A stretch of 64,000 bases of DNA from NCBI RefSeq assembly GCF_900129215.1, contig NZ_FQUQ01000001.1, positions 682,001 to 746,000 of the forward strand, read 5' to 3'. The notes under the pieces were generated by a model. It was not told the DNA's origin. It saw nothing but the letters and a program-made list of their open reading frames with translations, and ran no database searches. Every line of letters begins with the position of its first letter. Position 1 is the first letter of the stretch. The translations under genes and the position numbers were made by a program. Positions 40,927 through 48,771 of the stretch are shown here, one piece after another. The DNA is from Pedobacter caeni (GTDB lineage Bacteria > Bacteroidota > Bacteroidia > Sphingobacteriales > Sphingobacteriaceae).

Positions 40927-43338
40927 ATGAGTAAAACTAAAACTTACTCAATGAAAAGAAATCTACTCGTCATTCTCTTAACTTTTATCACTTTAGTCGG
41001 ATCCGCACAACATTTAATCAAAGGAAAAGTAATCGACGAGAACAATCAACCCATAATTTCTGCCAGCATCCTTCTTCAGAAAAAATCAGAAAAATCCATT
41101 GTACAAACCAGCATTACCGATAGCACCGGGATCTTCCTGTTGAATCCTAAGCAAACCTTAGAACATCAACTGGTCATTAGTGCCGTAGGCTTTGAATCTA
41201 CGTTCGTAGATTTACCTCATGCCCTTCATCAGGATACCATTTTGCTTGTCAGGTTAGCCAGTCAGGGCAAGCAATTAAAGGAAGTAAATATTGACGTTAA
41301 GGCGCCACTAATCGTCCGTAAAACAGACCGGATTTTATTCAATTTAGAAAACAGCCTGTCCGCCATTGGCGGAGATGGGATTGATGCACTGAGCAAGGCG
41401 CCCGGCGTTCGCGTCAATGATAATGGTATCAATATCGTCGGAAAGAATAGCATTAAAATCATGGTAAATGATAAACTGATCCAGCTTTCGGGGGTTGATC
41501 TGATCAACTATGTGAAATCGATCCCCTCTGGCAATATCAAAAGAATTGAAATCATCACAAATCCCTCTGCACGTTATGAAGCAGACGGAAACTCCGGCCT
41601 GATCAACATTGTATTAAAGCAGAATGGCGAACAGGGCTTCAATGGCATGATCAATACTGGTGGTATTATGGCCAGCAGATATACCGCTGGCCTGACAGGG
41701 ATTTTTAATTATAACCAGGGTAAGCTTCACATCAGCAGTAACCTGAGTGGTGTTTATTTGAAAATAGAATCTAAGTCTTCTTCAGCTTTTTCCGGCCCAA
41801 AAAGCTTATGGGAGCGACAGCTGGATGAGCTGACAACTGGAAAGGGTGGAAGAGGAGACGTCAGGGTGGATTACGATCTAACCACAAACACAACAATAGG
41901 GGTAAAGTATATGGAAGGTGCACGTCTTTACACCATAGATTCGAAAGAGGATGGCACATTCTATGCCCCAGGTCGGCTTTTAGATTCCACATTAATGCTT
42001 ACAGGCAAAGATAAATTGAAGTATACGTTGAGAAACTTTGAATTCTATCTGGATCATAAAATTGATACCTCAGGAAAGAAAATAGAGTTTACTTCTAACT
42101 ATTTTAAATACGGAACGATTGATAACAATCATTTTCAAAGTAAGAGTTATACGCCTGAGCAGAAATTGTTAAATAATTACCAGCCTGTTGACCTGGCTCA
42201 GGATGAGCGGTTTGACATTTTTTCCAGCAAAATAGACCTCAGCTTACCCTATAAATTCGCTATTCTGGAGTTGGGGGCCAAAGTCTCCAATATCAAAAGT
42301 AAAAACGACATGGTCTATGAGCGTGGTTCTGATGCAATGGTGCATAGCAATAACCTATTCGACTATAAAGAAAACACACAATCATTGTATGCAGCGGCAG
42401 ATAAGAATTTCAACAAATGGAGCATCAAATTGGGTTTAAGGATGGAGATGACCCAGACTACCGGACGTTCCTCGCTACAAACACCCGCACACAAAAACGA
42501 TTATGTCCAGTTGTTTCCTACTTTTTATCTGAAGCATAGCCCGAATGAAAACAATGTTTTCTCCTTTACTTACGGCAGGAGAATTAACCGGCCAGATTAC
42601 AGCCTGCTGAATCCAGCCAGGCTTTATAGCGCCGTTAATGTCTACGAGGAAGGAAATCCGTTCCTGAAACCATCCTTTAGCAATAATTTCGAGTTGAGTT
42701 ACAATTATAAAGATTGGTTGAGTACTTCTGTTTACTCCAATTTTGTTTCCAATGGATTTAGCACCCTAAACTTTTTCGATCCTCAAAGCAACATTCAATC
42801 CCGTGTACAACGGAATTATGCAAATTCAGTGACCATAGGTCTGAGTGAAACACTGACCGTCAATAAAATAAGCTGGTGGGAGAACAACAATCAGTTGAAT
42901 ATTTATATGGAAAGGTCTAAATCAAACGGGGCAATTGCCGAAGGAACGTTAAAACAATGGAGCGGCTATGTCTCGACGGACAATACTTTTACCCTCAACA
43001 CAAAGAAAACGTTAATGGCGAATGCTAGATTTTGGTATCAGTTCCCTGAAGTAGCTAACCGATTGATCAGTTCAGCTTATTATGCAACTGATATAAGTTT
43101 AAGAGCGATGTTTATGGACAGAAAATTAACTTTTTCCCTCAATTCATCTGATATTTTCAAAACCAGTCAGCGGAAGTATAAGGGCGTTCTCAATGGTGTG
43201 CATCAGTTCAATACAGCATATAAAGACAATAGAAAAACAATGATCAGCATTCTTTACCGTTTTGGAAACAGCAAACGAAATAAAGCATCCAGAAATACCG
43301 ATGATACAGAAACCAATCGGATCAAGCAGGGAATTTAA
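40927..43338 (+). CDS. Outer-membrane beta-barrel receptor with carboxypeptidase-regulatory-like domain
   Basis: 803 residues, or 795 from the ATG at 40951 (MKRNLLVILLTFITLVGSAQ), which is preferred as it puts the signal peptide at the very start. A CarboxypepD_reg domain follows (KGKVIDENNQPIISASILLQ... residues about 30-115). The plug region contains IDALSKAPGVRVNDNGINIVGKNSIKIMVNDK and NPSARYEADGNSGLINIVLKQ. The C-terminal barrel includes GRRINRPDYSLLNPARLYSAVNVYEEGNPFLKPSFSNNFELSYNYKDW, typical of the OMP_b-brl_3 type. It is not paired with SusD. It is a distant paralogue of the receptor at 9105. Confidence 0.87.
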   Translation: MSKTKTYSMKRNLLVILLTFITLVGSAQHLIKGKVIDENNQPIISASILLQKKSEKSIVQTSITDSTGIFLLNPKQTLEHQLVISAVGFESTFVDLPHALHQDTILLVRLASQGKQLKEVNIDVKAPLIVRKTDRILFNLENSLSAIGGDGIDALSKAPGVRVNDNGINIVGKNSIKIMVNDKLIQLSGVDLINYVKSIPSGNIKRIEIITNPSARYEADGNSGLINIVLKQNGEQGFNGMINTGGIMASRYTAGLTGIFNYNQGKLHISSNLSGVYLKIESKSSSAFSGPKSLWERQLDELTTGKGGRGDVRVDYDLTTNTTIGVKYMEGARLYTIDSKEDGTFYAPGRLLDSTLMLTGKDKLKYTLRNFEFYLDHKIDTSGKKIEFTSNYFKYGTIDNNHFQSKSYTPEQKLLNNYQPVDLAQDERFDIFSSKIDLSLPYKFAILELGAKVSNIKSKNDMVYERGSDAMVHSNNLFDYKENTQSLYAAADKNFNKWSIKLGLRMEMTQTTGRSSLQTPAHKNDYVQLFPTFYLKHSPNENNVFSFTYGRRINRPDYSLLNPARLYSAVNVYEEGNPFLKPSFSNNFELSYNYKDWLSTSVYSNFVSNGFSTLNFFDPQSNIQSRVQRNYANSVTIGLSETLTVNKISWWENNNQLNIYMERSKSNGAIAEGTLKQWSGYVSTDNTFTLNTKKTLMANARFWYQFPEVANRLISSAYYATDISLRAMFMDRKLTFSLNSSDIFKTSQRKYKGVLNGVHQFNTAYKDNRKTMISILYRFGNSKRNKASRNTDDTETNRIKQGI

Positions 43339-43551
43339 TTGTCTCTTTCATCAAAGGACTATTCCCTTGATTTACTTTGACCTTGATTTTTGTGAAAAGT
43401 GCCGGATATTTAAGCTAATTCTCCTGCAACTTGGCCAACCGATTTGCTCAAAGGAAACAACTCGCTATATTTGGGATGGTAACGTTCTTTTGCATGAATA
43501 GAACTACGATGCAGAGAAAGATCCTGTGACAGTTATAGATGATAAAATCCA

Positions 43552-44001
43552 ATGAATTTAAAATCATTCATAAACAATGAAATTTTACGAATAGACAACT
43601 ATATCAGTACTGGTTTACTTAAAACAAGTATTGATATATTGGTAAAGAAAGAGGTAATTTATGGACAAAAGAACAACTTTATACTTCATTCGATTGAAGG
43701 AGGTAAAAAAGAAGTATTTACGTTTTCTATATCATATACATTCAAAGAGGACATAGAGGATGAGAAAGGACAGAGACCTAATGATATATCTTTAAGCATC
43801 ATATTGCAAACTAACGATAATAAGAATTATAAAATTAATCAAGAAATTATTTTTGGAACCGGGCTTGATGATATTGAGTTCAATGTAATAGATAATATAG
43901 CCAATGTAAACTTTGAACAAAGGTTGGATTTTGATAAGCTTAGAGAAACTTTTGAAGTAAGTATTGTGAATTTTATTAAAGTATTATGCACATATCCCTG
44001 A
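43552..44001 (+). CDS. Unknown AT-rich hypothetical protein
   Basis: 149 residues, no signal peptide or membrane helix. It is acidic and rich in Ile, Asn and Asp, with strands such as EVFTFSISYTFKE and SLSIILQTNDNKNYKINQEIIFG. I do not recognise the family. It ends 53 nt before a strong terminator and 85 nt before the left repeat of the integrative element, thus just outside the element. AT content is visibly higher than in the receptor gene before it, so it may also be acquired. Confidence 0.6.
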   Translation: MNLKSFINNEILRIDNYISTGLLKTSIDILVKKEVIYGQKNNFILHSIEGGKKEVFTFSISYTFKEDIEDEKGQRPNDISLSIILQTNDNKNYKINQEIIFGTGLDDIEFNVIDNIANVNFEQRLDFDKLRETFEVSIVNFIKVLCTYP

Positions 44002-44054
44002 GCCTCCATTGAATCTAACCAAGCCATACCTTCTTTCGAATCCTGATACCATTT

Positions 44055-44088
44055 AAAAAAAAGCTAATCTTTCGATTAGCTTTTTTTT
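44055..44088. terminator. Strong terminator, probably the original tRNA-Lys terminator
   Basis: A perfect 15-bp stem (44055-44069 and 44074-44088) with the loop TTTC, ending in eight T, and eight A on the other strand. It abuts the left copy of the tRNA-Lys 3' end (44087-44106). On the minus strand it lies exactly where a terminator should follow an uninterrupted tRNA-Lys gene. Confidence 0.85.
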
Positions 44089-44106
44089 GTGATCCCGCTG
44101 GGATTC
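44087..44106. repeat. attL: left 20-bp copy of the tRNA-Lys 3' end
   Basis: TTGTGATCCCGCTGGGATTC here is identical to 50697-50716, which is the 3' acceptor and T-arm end of the intact tRNA-Lys plus three downstream bases. Sequence diverges after this point. The two copies are in direct orientation about 6.6 kb apart and bound the integrated element. Confidence 0.85.
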
Positions 44107-44128
44107 ACACCTAGTGTAAATCCCAGCG
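44096..44128. repeat. Inverted repeat overlapping attL
   Basis: CGCTGGGATTCACAC (44096-44110) and GTGTAAATCCCAGCG (44114-44128) form a 15-bp inverted repeat with one mismatch and a 3-nt centre. The left arm is part of the tRNA-derived core. It may mark the recombinase core-type binding sites on either side of the crossover. Confidence 0.6.
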
Positions 44129-44160
44129 TTTATTCATTATCTGGGAGGTTCTGGATTTAG

Positions 44161-44179
44161 TACTCACCGAATCGCTCAC
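44161..44179. repeat. Element-internal 19-bp direct repeat, left copy
   Basis: TACTCACCGAATCGCTCAC, identical to 50579-50597, in the same orientation. It is 54 bp inside the left att copy. Within it CTCAC is repeated with a 7-nt spacer. It is a probable arm-type site for the recombinase. Confidence 0.65.
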
Positions 44180-44255
44180 CTTTTATTTGTACGTTTTGGC
44201 TGCAAATGCTATATCTGAATATACTAATAATATTAGAAATAAAGTACTGAATTAA

Positions 44256-46394
44256 CTACTTTTTAGACCAACTAATTCTAATTATACGGTTTCTAAATGT
44301 GGTATTATTAAATTCACTTATAAGTTTTTCTCCTTCTTCCTTGCTACTCAATGTCACATATGCAAACCCACGTCCAGTTTTTCTAAAGAAATCTAATGGA
44401 ATTGATACTCTTTCGATTGAATTATAGTCTTGGAATAAATTATTTAAATCATCTATAGTCGTTTTATATTCAACTCCCTCAATAAAAATTGTATGTTGTG
44501 GTATTACTTCAGAAGCAATGAATTTATTTTCTTCTTTTCTTTCGTTTTTTTCAGGCGTCACTTCAGTAACAATGAGCTTAGTTCCTTCTTTTCTTTCGTT
44601 GTTTTGAGGTGCCGCCGCTTTTAGACTTTCTTTTTTTATTGGGGCCTTATCTTTTCCATGGTAGTCCCAAATTCCTAACAAAATGGTTGTTGGAGCATTT
44701 GAGTTATCGATTAAATTTAGGAATTTTAGACGCTTAGAAGTTATTGTTGAATTTGTGTCATAGTATATGCAATTCTTAGGTAAATGACTTAATAGTTTCT
44801 TTAAATATTCTTTATCTATTTTAGGGGCATATCCAATAGTTTTTAATGACTCTGATAAAAGTTTAATACCTTCTTCACAATCTTTTGGAGTTCTAATTTT
44901 TAACCTTTTAACATCTCTTTTTGAAATGTTTTTTGATCTAGCAATCCTATCTTTCTCATCCTCTGTTTTAGTATTAAATAACAGACCTTTTATTTGAATT
45001 TGGTCAATAATTCTACGATAATCATCCCAATCAACTAACTCTAACCGTTCATAAATCTGCTGAGGAGATAATAAATCTTGATTCTTTCCCAACAATGCTA
45101 TTAATGATTCTTCTCTATTTAAATTTAATAAGTCAAATGCCTTTAAAAATCTTTCATCTTCATCAGTAAAAACAGATTTACTGTGTAGTATCATAGTGAA
45201 GGCATTTTCAGTGTTTTTAAGTTCCGGCTGCATTAAATCATTTTGTTTCATTAAAGCAAAAATTCGTCTGATTCCTTCTCCCATTTCACGCATATACCCG
45301 ATTTCTTTCAAAACTCTTGCAACAAACGAATTTCTAGACTGATGAGCCCCTTTTAGTTTTGACAAATCACTAATAGTAATATTTGAAAGCAGCCCACCGG
45401 GTGAGATTATTTCCATCCGATCATCAAAAATATTTATTTCAATACTTCTCCCTTCAATACTATAGTCCCTATGAGCAAGAGCATTGGTTAAAGCTTCTCT
45501 ACATGCATCTTCAGGATACATTATACGCTGTTTAAACAGAGCATCAGCTGAAAATTTTGTTTCAACTAGATGTGGTCTAAGCTTTTCCCATGCATCACTC
45601 AATAGTTGAGTTATATTTCCTCTAGCGGATTCATCTGAAATCGCATTATAGTCTCTTCCTGTTTTTAATTCGTTGCCTTTAATTCGTACAATTCTTACTT
45701 CACATCTAGGATGCCATCGATAAATATCTTTTGCAAATAACAATAGGGCAGCACGTCTCAATTGAATTCCTCGGGAAAATTCAGCCAAACCTAAAGATTG
45801 TAGTACTTTTTCAACCGAGATACCTGGTGAAATAATCTTTCCGACCTCAGTTATTAAGTCAACATCTAAGTCCTTAAGTTCGGCCTCATGAACAAACTGT
45901 CTATCATATTCTCTTGAAATTTGCTCCTGTCTTTCAAAAGTTAATTGTTCTACGGCAACAGGAATCGTTTCTTTATCAGATCGCTGAAGGCAGCGACCAT
46001 CACTTGTTAAATGAACATATTTAGTGCTTTTATCGACTGAAAAAAATAAAATTATTTTCCCGTCTATTTCAATTTTTTTTGCCGTAACATTTTGTAATGG
46101 CGTGTCTTTGTAAACGTTACTTTTATATGCTTCTAACAACTGGTCGATAGTTGCATTATTATGTTCAATTCCAGTTATTCTTCCATCATCTTCTACTCCA
46201 ATAAGCAGATCACCACCATCAGCGTTAGAAAATCCGACTAATGTTTCTCCAATATCTTTAGCAATGCTTTTTGGGTCGCGTTTCTCTTTATTCTCTGGTG
46301 GACCAGACAACCCAGTTTTAAATTCCCTAAAATGACATTCTCCTTGCTCGATTATATTTTTTATTTTTTCAGGGAGGTAAAGGATTTCTTCCAT
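44256..46394 (-). CDS. AlbA_2 (Schlafen-like) / GHKL-type ATPase / RRM fusion protein
   Basis: 712 residues. An AlbA_2/Schlafen-type nucleic-acid-binding domain (residues about 15-150) shows HFREFKTGL, GETLVGFSNADGGDLLIGVEDDG and the RGCLQRS-like SDGRCLQRSDKET. A second domain (about 270-400) has REALTNALAHRDYS and EIISPGGL, as in HATPase_c_4 transcriptional-regulator-like ATPases. A middle region of about 200 residues is unassigned. Two tandem 18-residue linker repeats (NERKEGTKLIVTEVTPEK, NERKEENKFIASEVIPQH) lead to a C-terminal RRM with RNP2 (IFIEGV) and RNP1 (GRGFAYVTL). The AlbA_2-ATPase pair is common; the RRM end is not. It is likely an RNA-linked defence or control protein carried by the element. 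Confidence 0.85.
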   Translation of the reverse strand: MEEILYLPEKIKNIIEQGECHFREFKTGLSGPPENKEKRDPKSIAKDIGETLVGFSNADGGDLLIGVEDDGRITGIEHNNATIDQLLEAYKSNVYKDTPLQNVTAKKIEIDGKIILFFSVDKSTKYVHLTSDGRCLQRSDKETIPVAVEQLTFERQEQISREYDRQFVHEAELKDLDVDLITEVGKIISPGISVEKVLQSLGLAEFSRGIQLRRAALLLFAKDIYRWHPRCEVRIVRIKGNELKTGRDYNAISDESARGNITQLLSDAWEKLRPHLVETKFSADALFKQRIMYPEDACREALTNALAHRDYSIEGRSIEINIFDDRMEIISPGGLLSNITISDLSKLKGAHQSRNSFVARVLKEIGYMREMGEGIRRIFALMKQNDLMQPELKNTENAFTMILHSKSVFTDEDERFLKAFDLLNLNREESLIALLGKNQDLLSPQQIYERLELVDWDDYRRIIDQIQIKGLLFNTKTEDEKDRIARSKNISKRDVKRLKIRTPKDCEEGIKLLSESLKTIGYAPKIDKEYLKKLLSHLPKNCIYYDTNSTITSKRLKFLNLIDNSNAPTTILLGIWDYHGKDKAPIKKESLKAAAPQNNERKEGTKLIVTEVTPEKNERKEENKFIASEVIPQHTIFIEGVEYKTTIDDLNNLFQDYNSIERVSIPLDFFRKTGRGFAYVTLSSKEEGEKLISEFNNTTFRNRIIRISWSKK

Positions 46395-47209
46395 GTTGAT
46401 GCGTTTTATTTTTTCAAATGTAATTGCAAAAAATAAATAAACCTAATATAACACGCATCTCAAAGCGTTCAAAAATTGGTTAACTAATATTAAATAAGCT
46501 AATTTCTGCAAATGAGTATTTTATAGAGCAGTTTTCAAATCTACATTTTGATAATGAGTTGTAGAGTTTAACTAACGGCAATAATAAGAGTCTAATTATC
46601 AATAACTTTAACAGTTAAATGAAAGTATATATTCTTTCACCATCTCAAAAACTTCAGTCCCTATTCCGATCATATTTATAATGAATTGAGGTCGGGCATT
46701 ATAAGAAAATATGGTGAACTGATCAGTAAGAATGATAGCCGTTTTGACTTGATTAAACGTATCTGCTATTTTCCGTTCAGGAAATTAGGTAGAAATAGCC
46801 AAGCCTTTTTCATCAGTGATCTGGAACTATTTGAGTTTTTTCAAGCTATAGAGCAAACGTTAAAATATTATGGGTCAGCTGAGCAAGCGGAAGTTGGGCA
46901 GAGCCCTACTTAATGCCCTCTAAGCTATTGCTATGAGGGTTTTTAGGATCCTCCGGGGATCCTTTAGCCTATTGAAGGCTGCCAGAAAGGCGAAAATAGG
47001 ATACCACAGGGGATTCCCTCTGTATAATTATTTTTGGTAGTTTGAAAAAACAGTAGGATAGAGGTTTAATATGGCGTTGTCTTACAGAAGGATTTCCCCT
47101 CGCGCATTTGCGGCCTGCAAAACTCCTAACGCTCATTACCTCGATTGGGTTTTGCTTTGGTGCTTACGGAATTGGCTTGTGTTTTAAACGACGGTAAGAT
47201 GTTTAACAC
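46395..47209. other. Long intergenic region inside the element
   Basis: About 815 nt. It contains the AlbA_2 gene promoter region, a doubtful frame (46623-46913, see separate entry), a 7-bp hairpin AGGATCC/GGATCCT (46945-46951 and 46957-46963) and a short inverted repeat AGCCT/AGGCT just after it. I see no other coding frame of good composition. Such long non-coding DNA is unusual for so compact an element and may hold an origin or transfer site. Confidence 0.4.
46623..46913 (+). pseudogene. Doubtful or degraded ORF
   Basis: A frame without an ATG (first possible start a TTG at 46686) encodes up to 97 codons, with helical, basic sequence such as SGIIRKYGELISKNDSRFDLIKRICYFPFRKLGR. A short ATG frame (46619) overlaps in another phase and stops after 20 codons. 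A frameshift joining both would give a single small gene. The family is not recognised; it is probably a relic. Confidence 0.2.
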
Positions 47210-47476
47210 TTAATGCAGCAGCTCTCTTAGGCTTCTGGCATTCGGATTTTGCCTTGCCAGTGTTCCCGGCTCAAAATCAAACAATTGTTCCATGATGACT
47301 ACTTTTTCGTAGGGAATGTCCTGAACGTCATCGACCAGAATCTTCCGGTAATTGTGAAATGTGTTTAAGGAAACACCCAGTATTTTAGGAAGAAGTTGTA
47401 TTGCTTTTCGGTATTGCCACACGTTTAGGTTGTACAAATATTCATTGATCCTGTATTTGCTAATCGGTTCGTTCAT
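47210..47476 (-). CDS. Unknown 88-aa protein with HTH-like helices
   Basis: 88 residues, with a pattern of short helices: KYRINEYLYNLNVWQYRKAIQLLPKILGVSLNTFHNYRKILVDD, then YEKVVIMEQLFDFEPGTL. The stretch AIQLLPKILGVSLNTFHNYRKI looks like a winged or XRE-like helix-turn-helix, where the protein recognises its site through the second helix. It follows the 199-aa gene by 28 nt on the same strand, so both may be one transcript. DNA-binding is an inference from the pattern only. Confidence 0.55.
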   Translation of the reverse strand: MNEPISKYRINEYLYNLNVWQYRKAIQLLPKILGVSLNTFHNYRKILVDDVQDIPYEKVVIMEQLFDFEPGTLARQNPNARSLRELLH

Positions 47477-47504
47477 AACATTAGTTTTAAGGGTGTATAC
47501 GATT

Positions 47505-48104
47505 TTAGTTTACGGTGGTGGTATTGCTTACATAGAGTACAGTTTGTGTAATGTCAATCAGGTAGATGACCTCAATCAGCTTTTCCAGATACTCTTTTAC
47601 AATTACCATTGCGCTTCCATCCTCAATGACCTCATCAATGGTTGTCCGACGATAGGCATATTCAACAATCCGGCTCAACATTAACCGCCATTCGTTCAGG
47701 CTTAGAAAACTGAAAAAATCTTTAAAAAAGCAATGGGTGTTTTTAATCTCTTCCTGAGAAAGACTTTTAAAATGGGTGCTTATTAATACGTTGTAATAAC
47801 GGGTGAGGTCTTTTGCACAAGGTGAGGCATTGGAAGAAGCACAATGAAGCGAGAATTTTGTACTCTTACAAAAGAAGATGTGTCCGGCTTCTAAAAGTTT
47901 AAGTAAACATCTGTAATTATAAAAATACTCTTCGCTTTTACCGTGTTGTATGGTGCTGCACGCAGAGCGAATCAGGTCGTGGATTTGTGTGCGGAAGGCT
48001 TCTATGTCAATTTCATATCTGCAAAAGTCCGCAATGAAGGTGTGAGGGTTTAATATCTGCTTATCCGTAAGCTGATTGTACCGAAGTTTGTTTTTGTTGC
48101 TCAT
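47505..48104 (-). CDS. Unknown 199-aa helical protein
   Basis: 199 residues, alpha-helical by composition, with cysteines in FCRYEIDIE, SACSTIQHG and FFCKSTKFSLHCASSNASPCAKDL. Motifs such as SLNEWRLMLSRIVEYAYRRTTIDEVIEDGSAMVIVKEYLEKLIEVIYLID suggest a helical bundle. No catalytic signature or signal peptide is visible. It is the first gene of a two-gene unit with the 88-aa HTH-like protein and starts just beside the structured non-coding segment at 48126-48337. The pair may control maintenance of the element; this is inference from context. Confidence 0.55.
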   Translation of the reverse strand: MSNKNKLRYNQLTDKQILNPHTFIADFCRYEIDIEAFRTQIHDLIRSACSTIQHGKSEEYFYNYRCLLKLLEAGHIFFCKSTKFSLHCASSNASPCAKDLTRYYNVLISTHFKSLSQEEIKNTHCFFKDFFSFLSLNEWRLMLSRIVEYAYRRTTIDEVIEDGSAMVIVKEYLEKLIEVIYLIDITQTVLYVSNTTTVN

Positions 48105-48125
48105 TATTAAAGGGTTTTAATAACA

Positions 48126-48337
48126 AGCCTCGGACTAAATAATTATCGCAGCTGTTTTTAAATAGGGCTGGTAACTCGCTTAATCTGTTGCAGCTAGGTT
48201 CTGGTAAACCCGCCAAACCTTTCGGAATGGATCTCAGCAACATACATAAGCGAGCACCAGCCCTATTAATTTATAGGGTGGTGGATGCTACACTTACGCT
48301 CGCTGAGATTAAATTTACCAGATTTAGCTGCGAGGCT
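48126..48337. other. Highly structured non-coding segment of about 210 nt
   Basis: An outer stem joins AGCCTCG-GA-CTAAAT (48126-48140) to ATTTAG-CTG-CGAGGCT (48322-48337). Inside, AATAGGGCTGGT (48161-48172) pairs perfectly with ACCAGCCCTATT (48256-48267), extended by CTCGCTTA/TAAGCGAG (48175-48182, 48247-48254) and TGTTGC/GCAACA (48186-48191, 48237-48242). The inner hairpin alone has 26 base pairs interrupted by small bulges. It lies between the divergent 199-aa and XRE genes. It could be a structured RNA, a transfer or replication origin, or a recombination site. Confidence 0.6.
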
Positions 48338-48536
48338 CGTATGCAATCCTAATTTTTCGTGACTAGAATTACAAAAGTATAATATTTAATTAATAACAAT
48401 TTTTATCAAACTTAGCATTTAATAATGTAAAACACAAATTAAATAACAAATAACATTAATATATTGACGTAATACATTATTTAAATGAATAATATGATTG
48501 TTTCGTGAGTGCTATATTTGTTGTACATCAGTTTAT
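48338..48536. other. AT-rich region before the XRE gene
   Basis: About 200 nt, very AT-rich, with no coding frame. It is the expected promoter region for the plus-strand XRE gene: GCTATATTTGTTG (48511-48523) contains TATATTTG, a full TAnnTTTG match, 18 nt before the ATG at 48537. Confidence 0.5.
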
Positions 48537-48749
48537 ATGAGTAAAATAACTTATAACCGCATAAAGTCAGTATTGGCTGAAAAAAAGAAGACGAACAAGG
48601 ATTTGGCAGACACTTTAAAGATCGCACCTGAAACAGTTTCCAGTTGGTGTACAAATTCGGCACAGCCATCTATTAAAAAACTGTTTGAAATCGCCGTTTA
48701 TTTGGACGTAGAAGCAGGTGATTTACTGGTTTCTTCCAAAAAAGCCTAA
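48537..48749 (+). CDS. XRE family transcriptional regulator, 70 aa
   Basis: 70 residues from the ATG at 48537; a longer frame to 48498 would include the promoter. It is a single Cro/C1-type helix-turn-helix: ITYNRIKSVLAEKKKTNKDLADTLKIAPETVSSWCTNSAQPSIKKLFEIAVYLDVEAGDLLV. It probably dimerises on the element DNA and controls its own transcript, which includes the DUF4265 gene 22 nt downstream, or the divergent two-gene unit. A role in controlling the recombinase is likely for a small island of this type. Confidence 0.85.
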   Translation: MSKITYNRIKSVLAEKKKTNKDLADTLKIAPETVSSWCTNSAQPSIKKLFEIAVYLDVEAGDLLVSSKKA

Positions 48750-48771
48750 ATTCAGTTATCAATAGATCAAA

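Noticed and set aside
46945..46963. Terminator at the AGGATCC/GGATCCT hairpin
   Set aside because: Stem is short and no T-run follows on either strand; kept only as a mention in the intergenic entry.
47361..47684. Plus-strand open frame across the 88-aa and 199-aa gene boundary
   Set aside because: Opposed to two minus-strand genes with better composition and a shared promoter region.
48126..48337. Integron attC site or integron cassette
   Set aside because: No integron integrase is present and I could not find the RYYYAAC/GTTRRRY core pairs at the ends of the stem.
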